Source: Actinomycetota bacterium (lineage in GTDB: Bacteria; Actinomycetota; Acidimicrobiia; Acidimicrobiales; Ilumatobacteraceae). Taken from it: a stretch of 64,000 nucleotides of DNA. The notes below the pieces were generated by a model. That model had not been told where the DNA came from. It did no database searches and saw only the letters and a program-made list of their open reading frames with translations. This document shows positions 35,268 through 43,922 of this stretch, piece after piece. The position numbers and the translations under genes were made by a program. Within the stretch, counting starts at the first letter, position 1, and every line of letters begins with the position of its first letter. The stretch covers positions 62,001-126,000 of the forward strand of contig SXUP01000017.1 in assembly GCA_005790505.1 (NCBI GenBank), given 5' to 3'.

Positions 35268-36281
35268 GTGCTTAAGAACGCTTCTCCCATCAGGCTCACC
35301 GAATGGACGTCGTGTGGCGGGTGCGCCGCCAAATGGGGTGCAACAATGTTGGCTGAAATGGTACAGGAATTGCCAGTGGGATTTGATTCGTCGCTGTTGG
35401 TGGGTCTTGCTCCTTTTGATGACGCAGCTGTCTATCAACTCACTGATGATCTTGCGTTGGTCAGCACAACAGATTTTTTCCCGCCACTCGTCGATGACCC
35501 TGCAGATTTTGGCGCGATTGCAGCAGCCAATGCGTGCAGTGATGTTTTTGCAATGGGTGGACGCGTGGTGCTGGCTGTCAACATTGCAGCGTTTCCAGAA
35601 GAACTTCCCCGCGATGTAATCGCTGCAATTTTTGCAAGTGCTTCAGAAACAGTTATTGCCGCTGGTGGCACGATTGCAGGAGGGCACACGATTCGCAATC
35701 CTGAGCCAATCTTTGGACTTGCCGTACAAGGAGTAGTTGACCCGCGGCATATTTTTCGCAAGGGTGGTGCCCAGCCAGGTGACGTCGCAATTTTGTCCAA
35801 GCCAATAGGTACAGGTCTTGTCACGGCAGGTGGTACCAGTGAGCAAAAACGTGAAGTGATTGCTGGAATGCGCACGCTAAACAAAAAATCTGCCGAAGAT
35901 CTGCGCCGATATGCCATTGATGTGCATGCCGTTACTGATGTCACCGGATACGGACTTGCAGGTCATGGATGGGAAATAGCCGAACGCTCTGGAATAAAAT
36001 TTATTGTTGACACGATGTCACTGCCGCTCTACTCAGGCGCGCATGATCTTGCAGTATTTGGGACTCGCACGGGTGGCGATGCTCGCAACCGCTCGTATGT
36101 CGGAGATCACGCCGTGATCAATGCACACGAAACGTATGTCGCACTATGCATGGACCCACAAACATCGGGTGGGTTGCTGGCTGCTGTCGCACCGCATGTT
36201 GCGCGCGATCTAGTGAGCGAAGGTACGTGGGTCAGCATCGGATATTTTGAATCCGGCACGCCAGCCATCGAACTTCGCTAG
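35268..36281 (+). CDS. selD: Selenide, water dikinase SelD
   Basis: A 337-aa protein from GTG 35268; the frame extends upstream but would run into selA. Cys19 and Lys22 in TSCGGCAAK align with the catalytic Cys17 and Lys20 of the E. coli enzyme, so this is a Cys-form SelD, not itself a selenoprotein. ANACSDVFAMGG, GGHTIRNPEP and VTDVTGYGLAGHGWE are typical. It makes selenophosphate from selenide and ATP for SelA. Confidence 0.96.
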   Translation: MLKNASPIRLTEWTSCGGCAAKWGATMLAEMVQELPVGFDSSLLVGLAPFDDAAVYQLTDDLALVSTTDFFPPLVDDPADFGAIAAANACSDVFAMGGRVVLAVNIAAFPEELPRDVIAAIFASASETVIAAGGTIAGGHTIRNPEPIFGLAVQGVVDPRHIFRKGGAQPGDVAILSKPIGTGLVTAGGTSEQKREVIAGMRTLNKKSAEDLRRYAIDVHAVTDVTGYGLAGHGWEIAERSGIKFIVDTMSLPLYSGAHDLAVFGTRTGGDARNRSYVGDHAVINAHETYVALCMDPQTSGGLLAAVAPHVARDLVSEGTWVSIGYFESGTPAIELR

Positions 36282-36327
36282 TAGTGATGTCAGGAATTAT
36301 GATGTGCCAGAGCAAGTCATGGGGGTC

Positions 36328-37554
36328 ATGATGTCGATTCCAGTGGAGTTCAGCGCGGAAGCAGTCAAAGAGTCATCTCTTGAAGCATTTCGTCCATATG
36401 GAGAGTTCCTGAGATCGGCCGAGCCGTACTCGTCGATCTTCATCAATAATCAGTGGCTCACTCCACCTAAGGCCGGTGCAGAACTTGAGTGGGGACAAGG
36501 TTGGTACTACGACACCACCGTTGCTCGTAAGCATGAGTATTGGAAAAACATCAAGACTCCACAAGCCACAAAAGATATTGTTCAATTACGCAAAGATCTT
36601 TTTGAGTGGGGTTACTGTCTGATTGAGGACGGACTATCCGAGGAACAATACACTCGCATGCGGGCCCGTATCGCAGAGCAAGCCCAAGCAGAGCGCGAAC
36701 TCGGAATTGCTTATGTTGTCGCGTCACAACAACACGTTTGGGCTCTCGTTAATAAGGGAGATGATTTCGTAGGTTGCCTAGAACATAATCCCAAGAGTGT
36801 GCAGGCTGGCCCACTGATTGAGCAGATCTTGAACGAGTCACTTGGTAGCAAATGGAACCACTTTAGTTTCTTGTCAAATATCTCGTATCCCAAATGTCAT
36901 CCACAGTCAATGCATCAAGACCAGACCTTTATTGCGCCGTACAACCCGAGCGAGGCGCCTGTATTGGTGAACACGATGTATATCTTGCAAGATGTTGACG
37001 AGGTCAACGGGGGCACGCTGCATATTCCTGGGTCACATCGACCAAACGGTGATGGCGGGGTCAATGGCCTGTACGGCAAGTTGCCCAAGCCAATCAATCT
37101 CGAAGCCAAAGCCGGAACCGTTTTGATGTTTGACGGTCGGTTACTGCACGGTGGTGCTGTCAATCACTCAGATGACTTTCGATACGTCATCACCAACTCG
37201 TGCGTTAAGAGCTGGATACGGCAGCAAGAAAACTTCTTGCTCACTGTTAGCCCAGAGGTCCTGCAGAATGCGAGTGACAAGTTGTTATTAAGACTGGGAT
37301 TTCAATCAAGTATTACGAGCAATCTGGTTGAAGGATACGGATACATGGGTACTGGACAGATTGGCGACGAGAATGGAGCCGTTGTACATGTTCGTCATGC
37401 TTTTGACGATGGGACCTACCGTCATGTTGGACAATTAACAATGACCGATGTCGCAAATGCAGATGACTTCACATTGCAAAAGATTCAACGCAGACATGAA
37501 TCATTTCGAACTCCTGAATACTTTGAGCATCTGCACGCACTCAATGCGCTGTAG
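36328..37554 (+). CDS. Phytanoyl-CoA dioxygenase (PhyH) family oxygenase
   Basis: A 408-aa Fe(II)/2-oxoglutarate oxygenase; several ATGs (36319, 36328, 36331) compete and GGGGG sits before the last two. Iron ligands appear in MHQDQTF (His, Asp) and LLHGGAVNHS (distal His), with GGTLHIPGSHRP as the classic PhyH segment. It is longer than usual, with an N-terminal extension of about 90 residues. The substrate is unknown; it is not part of an obvious operon. Its 3' end overlaps the convergent MFS gene by 14 nt. Confidence 0.85.
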   Translation: MMSIPVEFSAEAVKESSLEAFRPYGEFLRSAEPYSSIFINNQWLTPPKAGAELEWGQGWYYDTTVARKHEYWKNIKTPQATKDIVQLRKDLFEWGYCLIEDGLSEEQYTRMRARIAEQAQAERELGIAYVVASQQHVWALVNKGDDFVGCLEHNPKSVQAGPLIEQILNESLGSKWNHFSFLSNISYPKCHPQSMHQDQTFIAPYNPSEAPVLVNTMYILQDVDEVNGGTLHIPGSHRPNGDGGVNGLYGKLPKPINLEAKAGTVLMFDGRLLHGGAVNHSDDFRYVITNSCVKSWIRQQENFLLTVSPEVLQNASDKLLLRLGFQSSITSNLVEGYGYMGTGQIGDENGAVVHVRHAFDDGTYRHVGQLTMTDVANADDFTLQKIQRRHESFRTPEYFEHLHALNAL

Positions 37555-38830
37555 TGGGTAAAAGATAGTTCTCAGTCTTGCTGGATGTTGCACCAATGAG
37601 AATCAGCACAGCAGCAATAAGCACGTATGCCATCAGCGCAATTGCCAATGGTTGCACAGTTCCATTAAAAGCAGAACTACCAATATTTCCGAGTAACGCA
37701 CCGCCAGCAGTTGTGACAGTGCTGATGATCGCTGACGCAGTTCCGGCAACATGCGGAAGCGGAATCATTGCTGCTGTATTGCAGACTGGCACAAGACCCT
37801 GAGCAACTGGTATCACGCACGCGAGGCTGATTGCATAGAGCCAGAAGTTGGGATGACCGTGATTGAGGCGTGAAATAAGCAGAAATACGAACGACGTACA
37901 CATTGCCACCACCACCATGCGACGCACGAGTTGCGTGATACCGACACTGTGAACCAGGCGCGCATTATTAAGCGAGTTAAGTGCGAGCATGATGGCAATG
38001 GATCCAAAGAACAATGGAAACCATGAACCGTAGCCGTATACATCAGAGAGAATTACTTCTGAACTTGCCAGATACGCGGCCATGACTCCGAACAAAAAAG
38101 CAATAGCTAGCGTAAAGCAAACAGTTTGTCTGCGGCCAACTACTTCTTTGAGGGCTTGAACAAATGCTGAACGAGTGAGCGCTCGACGTCGCTCTGGCTC
38201 CAATGTCTCAGGAAGTCGCGTCGCCCACAGCATGAGGACACTCGCGATGACAGCAGGAAACCAAAAAACAATTCGCCACGGTGCGATAGCGATTAATCCT
38301 GCTCCAATCCCGGGGGCAAGGATTGGCACTAGCAAAAATACTGCCATGATGTTGGACATCAGACGTGCCATTGCATTTCCTTCATACCGATCGCGAATCA
38401 TCGCGATGCTCAGCGTGCGTGGCGCTGCCGCTCCGAGTCCCCACACAAAGCGTGACACAATTACCCATTCCCACGATGGTGCAACACAGGCAAGGAGAGC
38501 GCTCGCTAAATAAAGGGCCATTCCCCCAAATAACAAACCACGCCGTCCATATCGATCGGATGCTGGCCCGTATATCCACGGTCCAACTGCCATGCCCAAG
38601 AAAAATGCGGTCACGATCCAGCCCACTTGCGTTGAGTCTGGAGACATTCCAAATTCTTGTCGCATGTCTGGGAAAGCTGGCAGCATTAAATCAATGGCGA
38701 GAGCACCACTCGCCATCAGCGCCGTCACGATGGCGATGAACTCTCGCCCGCTTGCTACACCTTTGACCCGCTGATCTCGTGATCCGGTTGAGGCACGCAA
38801 CGTGGATTTCACCTTGCCACCGTATGTCAT
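37541..38830 (-). CDS. MFS drug exporter, Bcr/CflA type
   Basis: A 429-aa membrane protein with 12 hydrophobic segments; ATG 38830 preferred, ATG 38863 possible. MFS motif A is DRYGRRGLLFGG between helices 2 and 3, and DLMLPAFPDMRQEFG in helix 1 is typical of the Bcr/CflA (DHA1) subfamily of proton-driven multidrug exporters. The cargo cannot be told. It stands alone, next to the IS insertion. Confidence 0.88.
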   Translation of the reverse strand: MTYGGKVKSTLRASTGSRDQRVKGVASGREFIAIVTALMASGALAIDLMLPAFPDMRQEFGMSPDSTQVGWIVTAFFLGMAVGPWIYGPASDRYGRRGLLFGGMALYLASALLACVAPSWEWVIVSRFVWGLGAAAPRTLSIAMIRDRYEGNAMARLMSNIMAVFLLVPILAPGIGAGLIAIAPWRIVFWFPAVIASVLMLWATRLPETLEPERRRALTRSAFVQALKEVVGRRQTVCFTLAIAFLFGVMAAYLASSEVILSDVYGYGSWFPLFFGSIAIMLALNSLNNARLVHSVGITQLVRRMVVVAMCTSFVFLLISRLNHGHPNFWLYAISLACVIPVAQGLVPVCNTAAMIPLPHVAGTASAIISTVTTAGGALLGNIGSSAFNGTVQPLAIALMAYVLIAAVLILIGATSSKTENYLLPTTAH

Positions 38831-38972
38831 ACCATCGCAATTGCTCGGGTTCAAGAAGTCCATGAGACGTACTTGAAGCGTCCGTCGCTAGGTTGATGAA
38901 ATGACTTTTGTAACGACGCTCAATTTCCCTGATGGTAAAAGTGCACAAGTCATACACTGTCCTGGACCCCGT

Positions 38973-39836
38973 TTATTGGTCCACCTGTTGTGAGGCTAAC
39001 ACAGGGTTTTCGGCCCACCATTTAGTGGCGAACTCGACCGGGGTCAGATAGGAAAGCGCACTGTGCGGGCGGTAATGGTTGTAGTTGTTGCGGTGTTCTT
39101 CAAGCATGAAACGGATTTCCCACATCGAATCAAACACTTCTCTGGTTAGTAGTTCGTCTCTGAGTCTCGAGTTGAACGATTCGACGCGACCGTTTTGCCA
39201 GGGTGAACCTGGATCGCAATAGTTTGCTTGAATGTTTTGTTCTTTGCACCAGTCACGCAGAGTGTCGGCAATGAACTCTGGTCCGTTATCCATCCGCAGA
39301 AACTGTGGTACGCCACGATGTTCGCGTATCTGATCAAGAACAGCCATCGTGCCTGCTGCAGTGATCCGGCGTGCTGCGTTCGTGGCGAGCGCTTCACGAG
39401 TGAACTCGTCAGTCACATTCAAAATCTTCACGGGTCGTCCGTCAGCTGTTTCATCAAACTGAAAATCGATCGCCCACACATGATTCGGATATGTGCCCCG
39501 AACAATAATCGGTTGACGGGCAATCTTGGTTTTGCGACGTTTAGGGCGTTGCACATGCAAACCCTCGAGACGCCATAAACGTTGCACCCGTTTACGATTC
39601 ACCTGATACCCGTCACGCAACAACATCACATGAACACGCCGATACCCATAACGAGGATATTTCACCGCCAACGCCCGGATCTGTTGCCGCAAACACGCCA
39701 CTTGAGGCCTGCGAACATGTTTGTGACGTTGTGTGCTGCGATACTGGCCAACCACCAGACACGCTCTTCTTTGAGACACCCCGAACTCGTCAACAAGAGC
39801 CAACACAGCGACCCGTTTCTGGTTCGGGGTCACCAT
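38973..39836 (-). CDS. IS3-family transposase OrfB (DDE integrase core)
   Basis: A 287-aa protein with the rve integrase core: first Asp in VWAIDFQFDE, second in LRMDNGPEF, and Glu in NGRVESFNSRLRDE. An N-terminal HTH_21-like region (RRACLVVGQYRSTQR) is present. All three catalytic residues are intact. It overlaps OrfA by 7 nt, so OrfAB could arise by frameshift or by re-initiation. Confidence 0.95.
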   Translation of the reverse strand: MVTPNQKRVAVLALVDEFGVSQRRACLVVGQYRSTQRHKHVRRPQVACLRQQIRALAVKYPRYGYRRVHVMLLRDGYQVNRKRVQRLWRLEGLHVQRPKRRKTKIARQPIIVRGTYPNHVWAIDFQFDETADGRPVKILNVTDEFTREALATNAARRITAAGTMAVLDQIREHRGVPQFLRMDNGPEFIADTLRDWCKEQNIQANYCDPGSPWQNGRVESFNSRLRDELLTREVFDSMWEIRFMLEEHRNNYNHYRPHSALSYLTPVEFATKWWAENPVLASQQVDQ

Positions 39837-40114
39837 TTTCCCTTAGCAACCATCCTCAACATGTCGTTATCGAGTTCCTTCTCGGCGAGTAGACGTTTCA
39901 ATCGGGCGTTTTCTTGTTCCAACGTTTTGAGTCGTGCCACATCATCAGGTCGCATCGCCCCATATTGGCTACGCCACCGCTGATACGTCTGATGAGATAT
40001 CTCCAAATGTCGCATCACTTCAGCTAGCGGAATACTCTCCGCCAACAACCGGTCAGCTTCACGCAGTTTGCGCACAATCTGCTCAGGTGTGTGTCTGGTC
40101 CGTTTCATATCCAT
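39830..40114 (-). CDS. IS3-family transposase OrfA (HTH protein)
   Basis: A 94-aa protein with an N-terminal helix-turn-helix (RHTPEQIVRKLREADRLL, ISHQTYQRWRSQYG) and a C-terminal leucine-zipper-like coiled coil (LKTLEQENARLKRLLAEKEL). It is the standard first frame of IS3 elements and binds the terminal repeats. Full length by family standard. Confidence 0.95.
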   Translation of the reverse strand: MDMKRTRHTPEQIVRKLREADRLLAESIPLAEVMRHLEISHQTYQRWRSQYGAMRPDDVARLKTLEQENARLKRLLAEKELDNDMLRMVAKGKW

Positions 40115-40361
40115 CCTCCCAACCCCATTCTTACGGGATTACTGATCTCATAGGAGATGGACCTATTTCAGGGGGTCAGGACACATTGCGCTTCCTCGGG
40201 ACGCTAAGTTAACAGAGGCGAATGCAAAAATCAACACATCAAAGCCAGTTACTGTGACCTGGGTTCACCAAAAACACTGTTAGCCTCATAACAGACGGAC
40301 CGACAAACGGGGTCCAAGATAGTTATCTGCCAGCTATCCACAGAGAGAGCCTTCATAGGAT

Positions 40362-40979
40362 ATGAGTCAGAGTGAAAGAGTGCAAACTGGATCATCTCCC
40401 CGAGACAAGATCCTTGAGCGCGCGATTTCAGTTCTTGAAAAAGACGGTGAAGCTGCAATTCGGACAAATACGATTGCTGCTGATTGCGGATGCACTGCGC
40501 CAACCCTGTATCGAGAGTTTCAAAGTCGTGAAGGATTAATCATTGCAGCGCAGGCCGAAAGATACAAACGATCATCGCAAGAAACCGTGACAGCGCTTGT
40601 CCGTCAAATCACAATTGCAACCACTCGAGAAGAATTGTATGACAATGTTTCCATCTCGCTAGGTCATATTTTTTCAATTACTCGCGCCAAGTATCGTCGC
40701 TTGCGTGCCGATGTCATTGGGTCAGCGGTTTCACGGCCTGAACTCCGTCAAGAGATAGTGCGCGTAGACACCGAGTATTCACGGGCAATCGCCGCTGCAT
40801 TTCGACCAGCCATGGAGGCAGGCTGGATGAGCCCGACTGTGAATCTTGAGGTCATTGCTTTTTGGGCACAAGGTCTGACCAATTCCCGAGTGGCCCTTGA
40901 GTTCGATTCCCAATCTGCGTATGCCACAGCGTGGGATGAACTGACGAAGAAGGCGATCCTACGGGAGCTTTTCGGCTAA
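40362..40979 (+). CDS. TetR/AcrR-family regulator
   Basis: A 205-aa regulator. The N-terminal HTH is ILERAISVLEKDGEAAIRTN then IAADCGCTAPTLYREFQSRE; the C-terminal ligand domain has an aromatic-poor helical pattern. The effector is unknown. The stop is followed after 2 nt by the long inverted repeat before the OmpA-like gene, so it could control that gene or simply end there. Confidence 0.9.
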   Translation: MSQSERVQTGSSPRDKILERAISVLEKDGEAAIRTNTIAADCGCTAPTLYREFQSREGLIIAAQAERYKRSSQETVTALVRQITIATTREELYDNVSISLGHIFSITRAKYRRLRADVIGSAVSRPELRQEIVRVDTEYSRAIAAAFRPAMEAGWMSPTVNLEVIAFWAQGLTNSRVALEFDSQSAYATAWDELTKKAILRELFG

Positions 40980-40981
40980 AA

Positions 40982-41046
40982 GAGTATCCCTCTTGTCTAT
41001 AAGTTATACTTTTGAGGTATATAACTTATAGACAAGAGGGATACTC
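40982..41046. repeat. Perfect 27-bp inverted repeat next to a start codon
   Basis: Arms 40982-41008 and 41020-41046 are exact complements around an 11-nt spacer. The right arm contains the GAGGGA ribosome binding site and touches the ATG at 41047. In RNA it would hide that site; in DNA it could be a terminator-like or protein-binding palindrome. There is no T run after it. Confidence 0.95.
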
Positions 41047-43011
41047 ATGGAACATCGCGGAGATATTGGTAACCGAGTTCAGAAAAGTCCACTACGGCGA
41101 GTGATCGTCACAATCACACTGGGTGTTGCTTTAGTTGCTCCTGGAATTCCATTCATGCCAGGCAGTGTCGCGTCAGCAGTGGGCTCCACGCCTCTACGCC
41201 CGACTAATTTTAGCGCGAACTGCAGTGCCCCGGACAACTCGGCAGGTCAAATGTCTCTTACTTTTACTGAGGGGTCAAACAATGGGTCGCCAATTACAAA
41301 CTACAAGTACTCATTTGACAACATTACATTTACGGCATTTAATCCGGCCAAGACAACGCAACCATTTGTTTTTGATTTCACCGAGTACAACCGACCTCTA
41401 GGGGTGATGACGTACGTGTACCTCAAAGCGGTGAATGCAAACGGTGATGGAGAGAGCAACTGGGGCAATGTAGGCGGAAGTAATTCGCAAGTGGGATGCA
41501 CTGTTGGAAATGGTCTTCCATCGCGCCCAACAACTGCAGCTGCAACTGCAGGAAATGGTTCCGCAAGTGTTGCGTTTACGGCTGGGTCAAACGGCGGGTC
41601 AGCTATTACGAACTATAAATATTCCATCGACGGAGGAGTGACGTACATTGCGCTGAGTCCAGCTAGCGCAACAAGTCCAATCATTATTCCGGGACTAACT
41701 AACGGAGTGCTCACCACTATCTATCTGAAGGCGGTCAACGCAAACGGTGATTCTACAAGCGCTCGGACCGTCACAGTTACACCTTCTGGTTCCGACACAC
41801 CAGTTGCTCCCACTACAACGGTTGCTCCCACTACAACGGTTGCTCCCACTACAACGGTTGCTCCCACTACAACGGATGCACCCGGGACAACTAGCTCGCC
41901 ATCAACCAAACCCGACTTGGTGGCTTCATCTGATTCAGGGATTTCAGACACTGATGACATCACCTTTGACAACTCGCCTACGATTTCGGTAGCAAATAGA
42001 ATCAATGGCTACAAAGTAAAAGTGATAGCTGTAAAAGATTCCAAAACCATGTCGTGCACATTTATTGCATCCCCAAAGAAGTCAAGCTGCACCCTCGGCA
42101 CACTAAGTGATGGAGTGTGGTTCGTGAGATCACAGCAGTCCTTAGGCGACGTCACTTTGCCAAAGTCTACGGTGCTTAAAATTACTATTGATACTGTTGA
42201 TCCAACCGTAATTTCGTTTACCACGCCTGTAGCAAATGGCAAAAAGAAAGTTGGAGACGAGATAAAAATAGTCGCAACGGTGGGAGAGAATATTGTTCCA
42301 GGTGGATCAATCACGGTGACGCTAGATACTGGGGTAGACGTTGTCTTGACACAAACAACTGCCACCAAGATGGAAGGAATTTATGTCGTCAAAGACGGGG
42401 ATTCCACCGACGGCCTCACAGTTGATTCATTTGTCAAAACATCTGTGCCAACTGATATTGCCGGAAACGTAATGACCACGACCAGGCTTCCTATGGGCAA
42501 GAAAAATATCGGTGGACTAAAAGACATTGTCATCTCAGGAACATCTAAGCCTTCTCCACCAGACGAAGACGACGAAGATGACGAGCCCACTGTTCTTGAA
42601 TGCAAGACTGTTGTCACGGTGAAGAAACCCACGGCACCAGTCTTGGTTGGTGAGAAGTTGTCAGACGGCATTATTTTTGATCCCGCTTCACCGCAATTGG
42701 ATTCCGGAGATAAAAAAGAGCTTGATCGTGTTGCAAAAGTAATGGCAAAACGTGGTGGACTCGTGCTTGTCTCAGGGTTCGCACGTAAAAACGGAGTTGA
42801 CTCAGCCGAGTTTCTTAAGAATCTCTCACTAGCGCGTGCCCGCAATGTTTCTAAATATCTGGCAACAAAAGGGGTTCGCGTGTCAGTGAGGTACGAGGGA
42901 TACGGAGCAGTAACAAAAGAAATCGGAACGAGTAGTCAGCGTAAAGTTGATCTTCGGTGGATTGATGATGCTGCCAAAATTGAGTCAGAACAGAAATGCT
43001 CGGCCAAGTAA
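41047..43011 (+). CDS. Secreted multidomain surface protein with OmpA-like C-terminus
   Basis: A 654-aa exported protein: signal/anchor segment at about residues 18-45 (VIVTITLGVALVAPGIPFM), two fibronectin-III-like repeats (about 50-150 and 155-245, each with GS..G.PITNYKYS), a Thr/Pro/Val linker, Ig-like beta domains (about 285-500), an acidic spacer, and an OmpA-type peptidoglycan-binding domain (about 530-640, LDSGDKKELDRVAKVMAK, LSLARARNVSKYLATKGV). A surface or cell-wall role is likely. Its translation start is within reach of the 27-bp inverted repeat. Confidence 0.85.
   Translation: MEHRGDIGNRVQKSPLRRVIVTITLGVALVAPGIPFMPGSVASAVGSTPLRPTNFSANCSAPDNSAGQMSLTFTEGSNNGSPITNYKYSFDNITFTAFNPAKTTQPFVFDFTEYNRPLGVMTYVYLKAVNANGDGESNWGNVGGSNSQVGCTVGNGLPSRPTTAAATAGNGSASVAFTAGSNGGSAITNYKYSIDGGVTYIALSPASATSPIIIPGLTNGVLTTIYLKAVNANGDSTSARTVTVTPSGSDTPVAPTTTVAPTTTVAPTTTVAPTTTDAPGTTSSPSTKPDLVASSDSGISDTDDITFDNSPTISVANRINGYKVKVIAVKDSKTMSCTFIASPKKSSCTLGTLSDGVWFVRSQQSLGDVTLPKSTVLKITIDTVDPTVISFTTPVANGKKKVGDEIKIVATVGENIVPGGSITVTLDTGVDVVLTQTTATKMEGIYVVKDGDSTDGLTVDSFVKTSVPTDIAGNVMTTTRLPMGKKNIGGLKDIVISGTSKPSPPDEDDEDDEPTVLECKTVVTVKKPTAPVLVGEKLSDGIIFDPASPQLDSGDKKELDRVAKVMAKRGGLVLVSGFARKNGVDSAEFLKNLSLARARNVSKYLATKGVRVSVRYEGYGAVTKEIGTSSQRKVDLRWIDDAAKIESEQKCSAK
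41803..41874 (+). repeat. Four exact 18-bp coding repeats
   Basis: Four tandem copies of an 18-bp unit encode the VAPTTT linker of the surface protein. Exact identity suggests recent slippage and possible length variation. Confidence 0.95.
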
Positions 43012-43024
43012 TAATTCACATTTT

Positions 43025-43798
43025 ATGTCGTGTGATTGTCATGAATCGTCAGAGAATAATTGTGTAGTTAAAGGAAAACGTAGCGATTGGGATGGTCTGC
43101 CGCGTGACAAGAGTTTGTTTCATTCCCCGCCGCATTGTGGTTTGCCCATTGGGAATTTGAGTAGTCAAGTGTTTGCAAATTTTTATTTGAATACTTTTGA
43201 TCATTTCGTGAAACATTCCCTTGGGGTCAAGTTCTATGGCAGGTATGTCGATGACTGTGTATTTGTTCATCCTGACCGCAGGTACCTGGCGTCACTTATT
43301 CCTGTGTTGCGAGGTTTTCTACAGAATGAATTGTCACTAGAACTGCACCCTAAAAAAGTATCGTTGCAGCATTATTCTCATGGGGTTCCGTTTCTTGGGG
43401 CGTTTATTTTGCCCGGTCGCACGTATGTGGGTAAGCGAACCAAAGGAAACTGGGTTTCTGCGATACGGCGTCACAATGGTGTCGTGGCTGATCATGTGCC
43501 AGACAGGCAGGAGACTCGACAGTTTGTGGCAAGTATGAACTCATATTTGGGAGTACTGGGGCACTTTCGTACCCGTACTCTTCGACATCAGATGGTGAAA
43601 CACCACATGAAGGGGTGGTGGGGTTACACATGGATCAATGGCAACATCACTAAATTTTCGATGCGACCCAGTTTTCCACGAAAACACTTAGGAATTTGTT
43701 GGTTAGTTTCTGTGGCTGCGAACTACACTTACCGACGGATGTATTCGGCTCCCTCGGCGATTTTCGCTCTGGGTTTCGTTCCGCCTCCGCGCCTTTAG
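43025..43798 (+). pseudogene. Truncated reverse transcriptase, diversity-generating-retroelement type
   Basis: A 257-aa frame. GLPIGNLSSQVFANFYLN (about residues 39-56) is the motif-B sequence of DGR reverse transcriptases (G-x-x-x-S-Q rather than Q-G-x-x-x-S-P of introns and retrons), and Y74-V-D-D77 is the catalytic box. VPFLGAFILPGRTY and SYLGVLGHFRTRTLRH are the thumb region. Normal enzymes have about 130 residues before motif B with the first catalytic Asp; these are missing, and the frame starts directly behind the OmpA-like gene. It is therefore a 5'-deleted remnant. The stop lies inside the 74-bp repeat. Confidence 0.85.
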
Positions 43799-43808
43799 GA
43801 GGCGGAGC
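43735..43808. repeat. 74-bp direct repeat, copy 1, with hairpin
   Basis: Identical to 49374-49447; weaker similarity (CAGTTACGC.. TTCAGTTACG) continues about 80 nt downstream in both. It contains a 9-bp hairpin (TCCGCCTCC / GGAGGCGGA, 43780-43806). The segment 43762-43798 also matches the tRNA-Lys 5' flank at 51561-51597 with one mismatch. Confidence 0.92.
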
Positions 43809-43922
43809 GAAATTCTCCAGCCCGTGGTGGGTTTCACTGGTGAACTGAGTCAGTTACGCGTTTAGTCGACTTCAGTTACGGGCTGAGTGGTGGTGCCAAC
43901 TCTGAGCCGGTGTGGCGCGTTG

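Larger units (their letters stand above)
38958..40183 (-). mobile_element. IS3-family insertion sequence (IS407-like group)
   Basis: A 1226-bp element with two overlapping transposase frames. The termini are 25-bp imperfect inverted repeats beginning TGTCCTG (about 17-18 of 25 matching) and ending GGTCC at the inner side. Flanking 4-mers (ACAC and CATT) do not form a target duplication, so either the boundary is off by a base or two or the insertion is old. A short open frame starting at ATG 38903 (MTFVTTLNFPDGK) reads into the left end and may be a gene cut by the insertion. The right flank (40184-40361) has no recognisable gene. Confidence 0.88.

Noticed and set aside
35268-36281. SelD as a selenoprotein
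   Set aside because: The active-site position is a normal Cys codon (TSCGGCAAK) with no in-frame UGA.
41803-41874. CRISPR-like array
   Set aside because: Units are contiguous 18-bp coding repeats without spacers. No CRISPR array or cas gene was found anywhere in the window.
43025-43798. Group II intron or retron reverse transcriptase
   Set aside because: Motif B is G-x-x-x-S-Q, not Q-G-x-x-x-S-P; no maturase domain, intron RNA ends or msr/msd structure were noticed.
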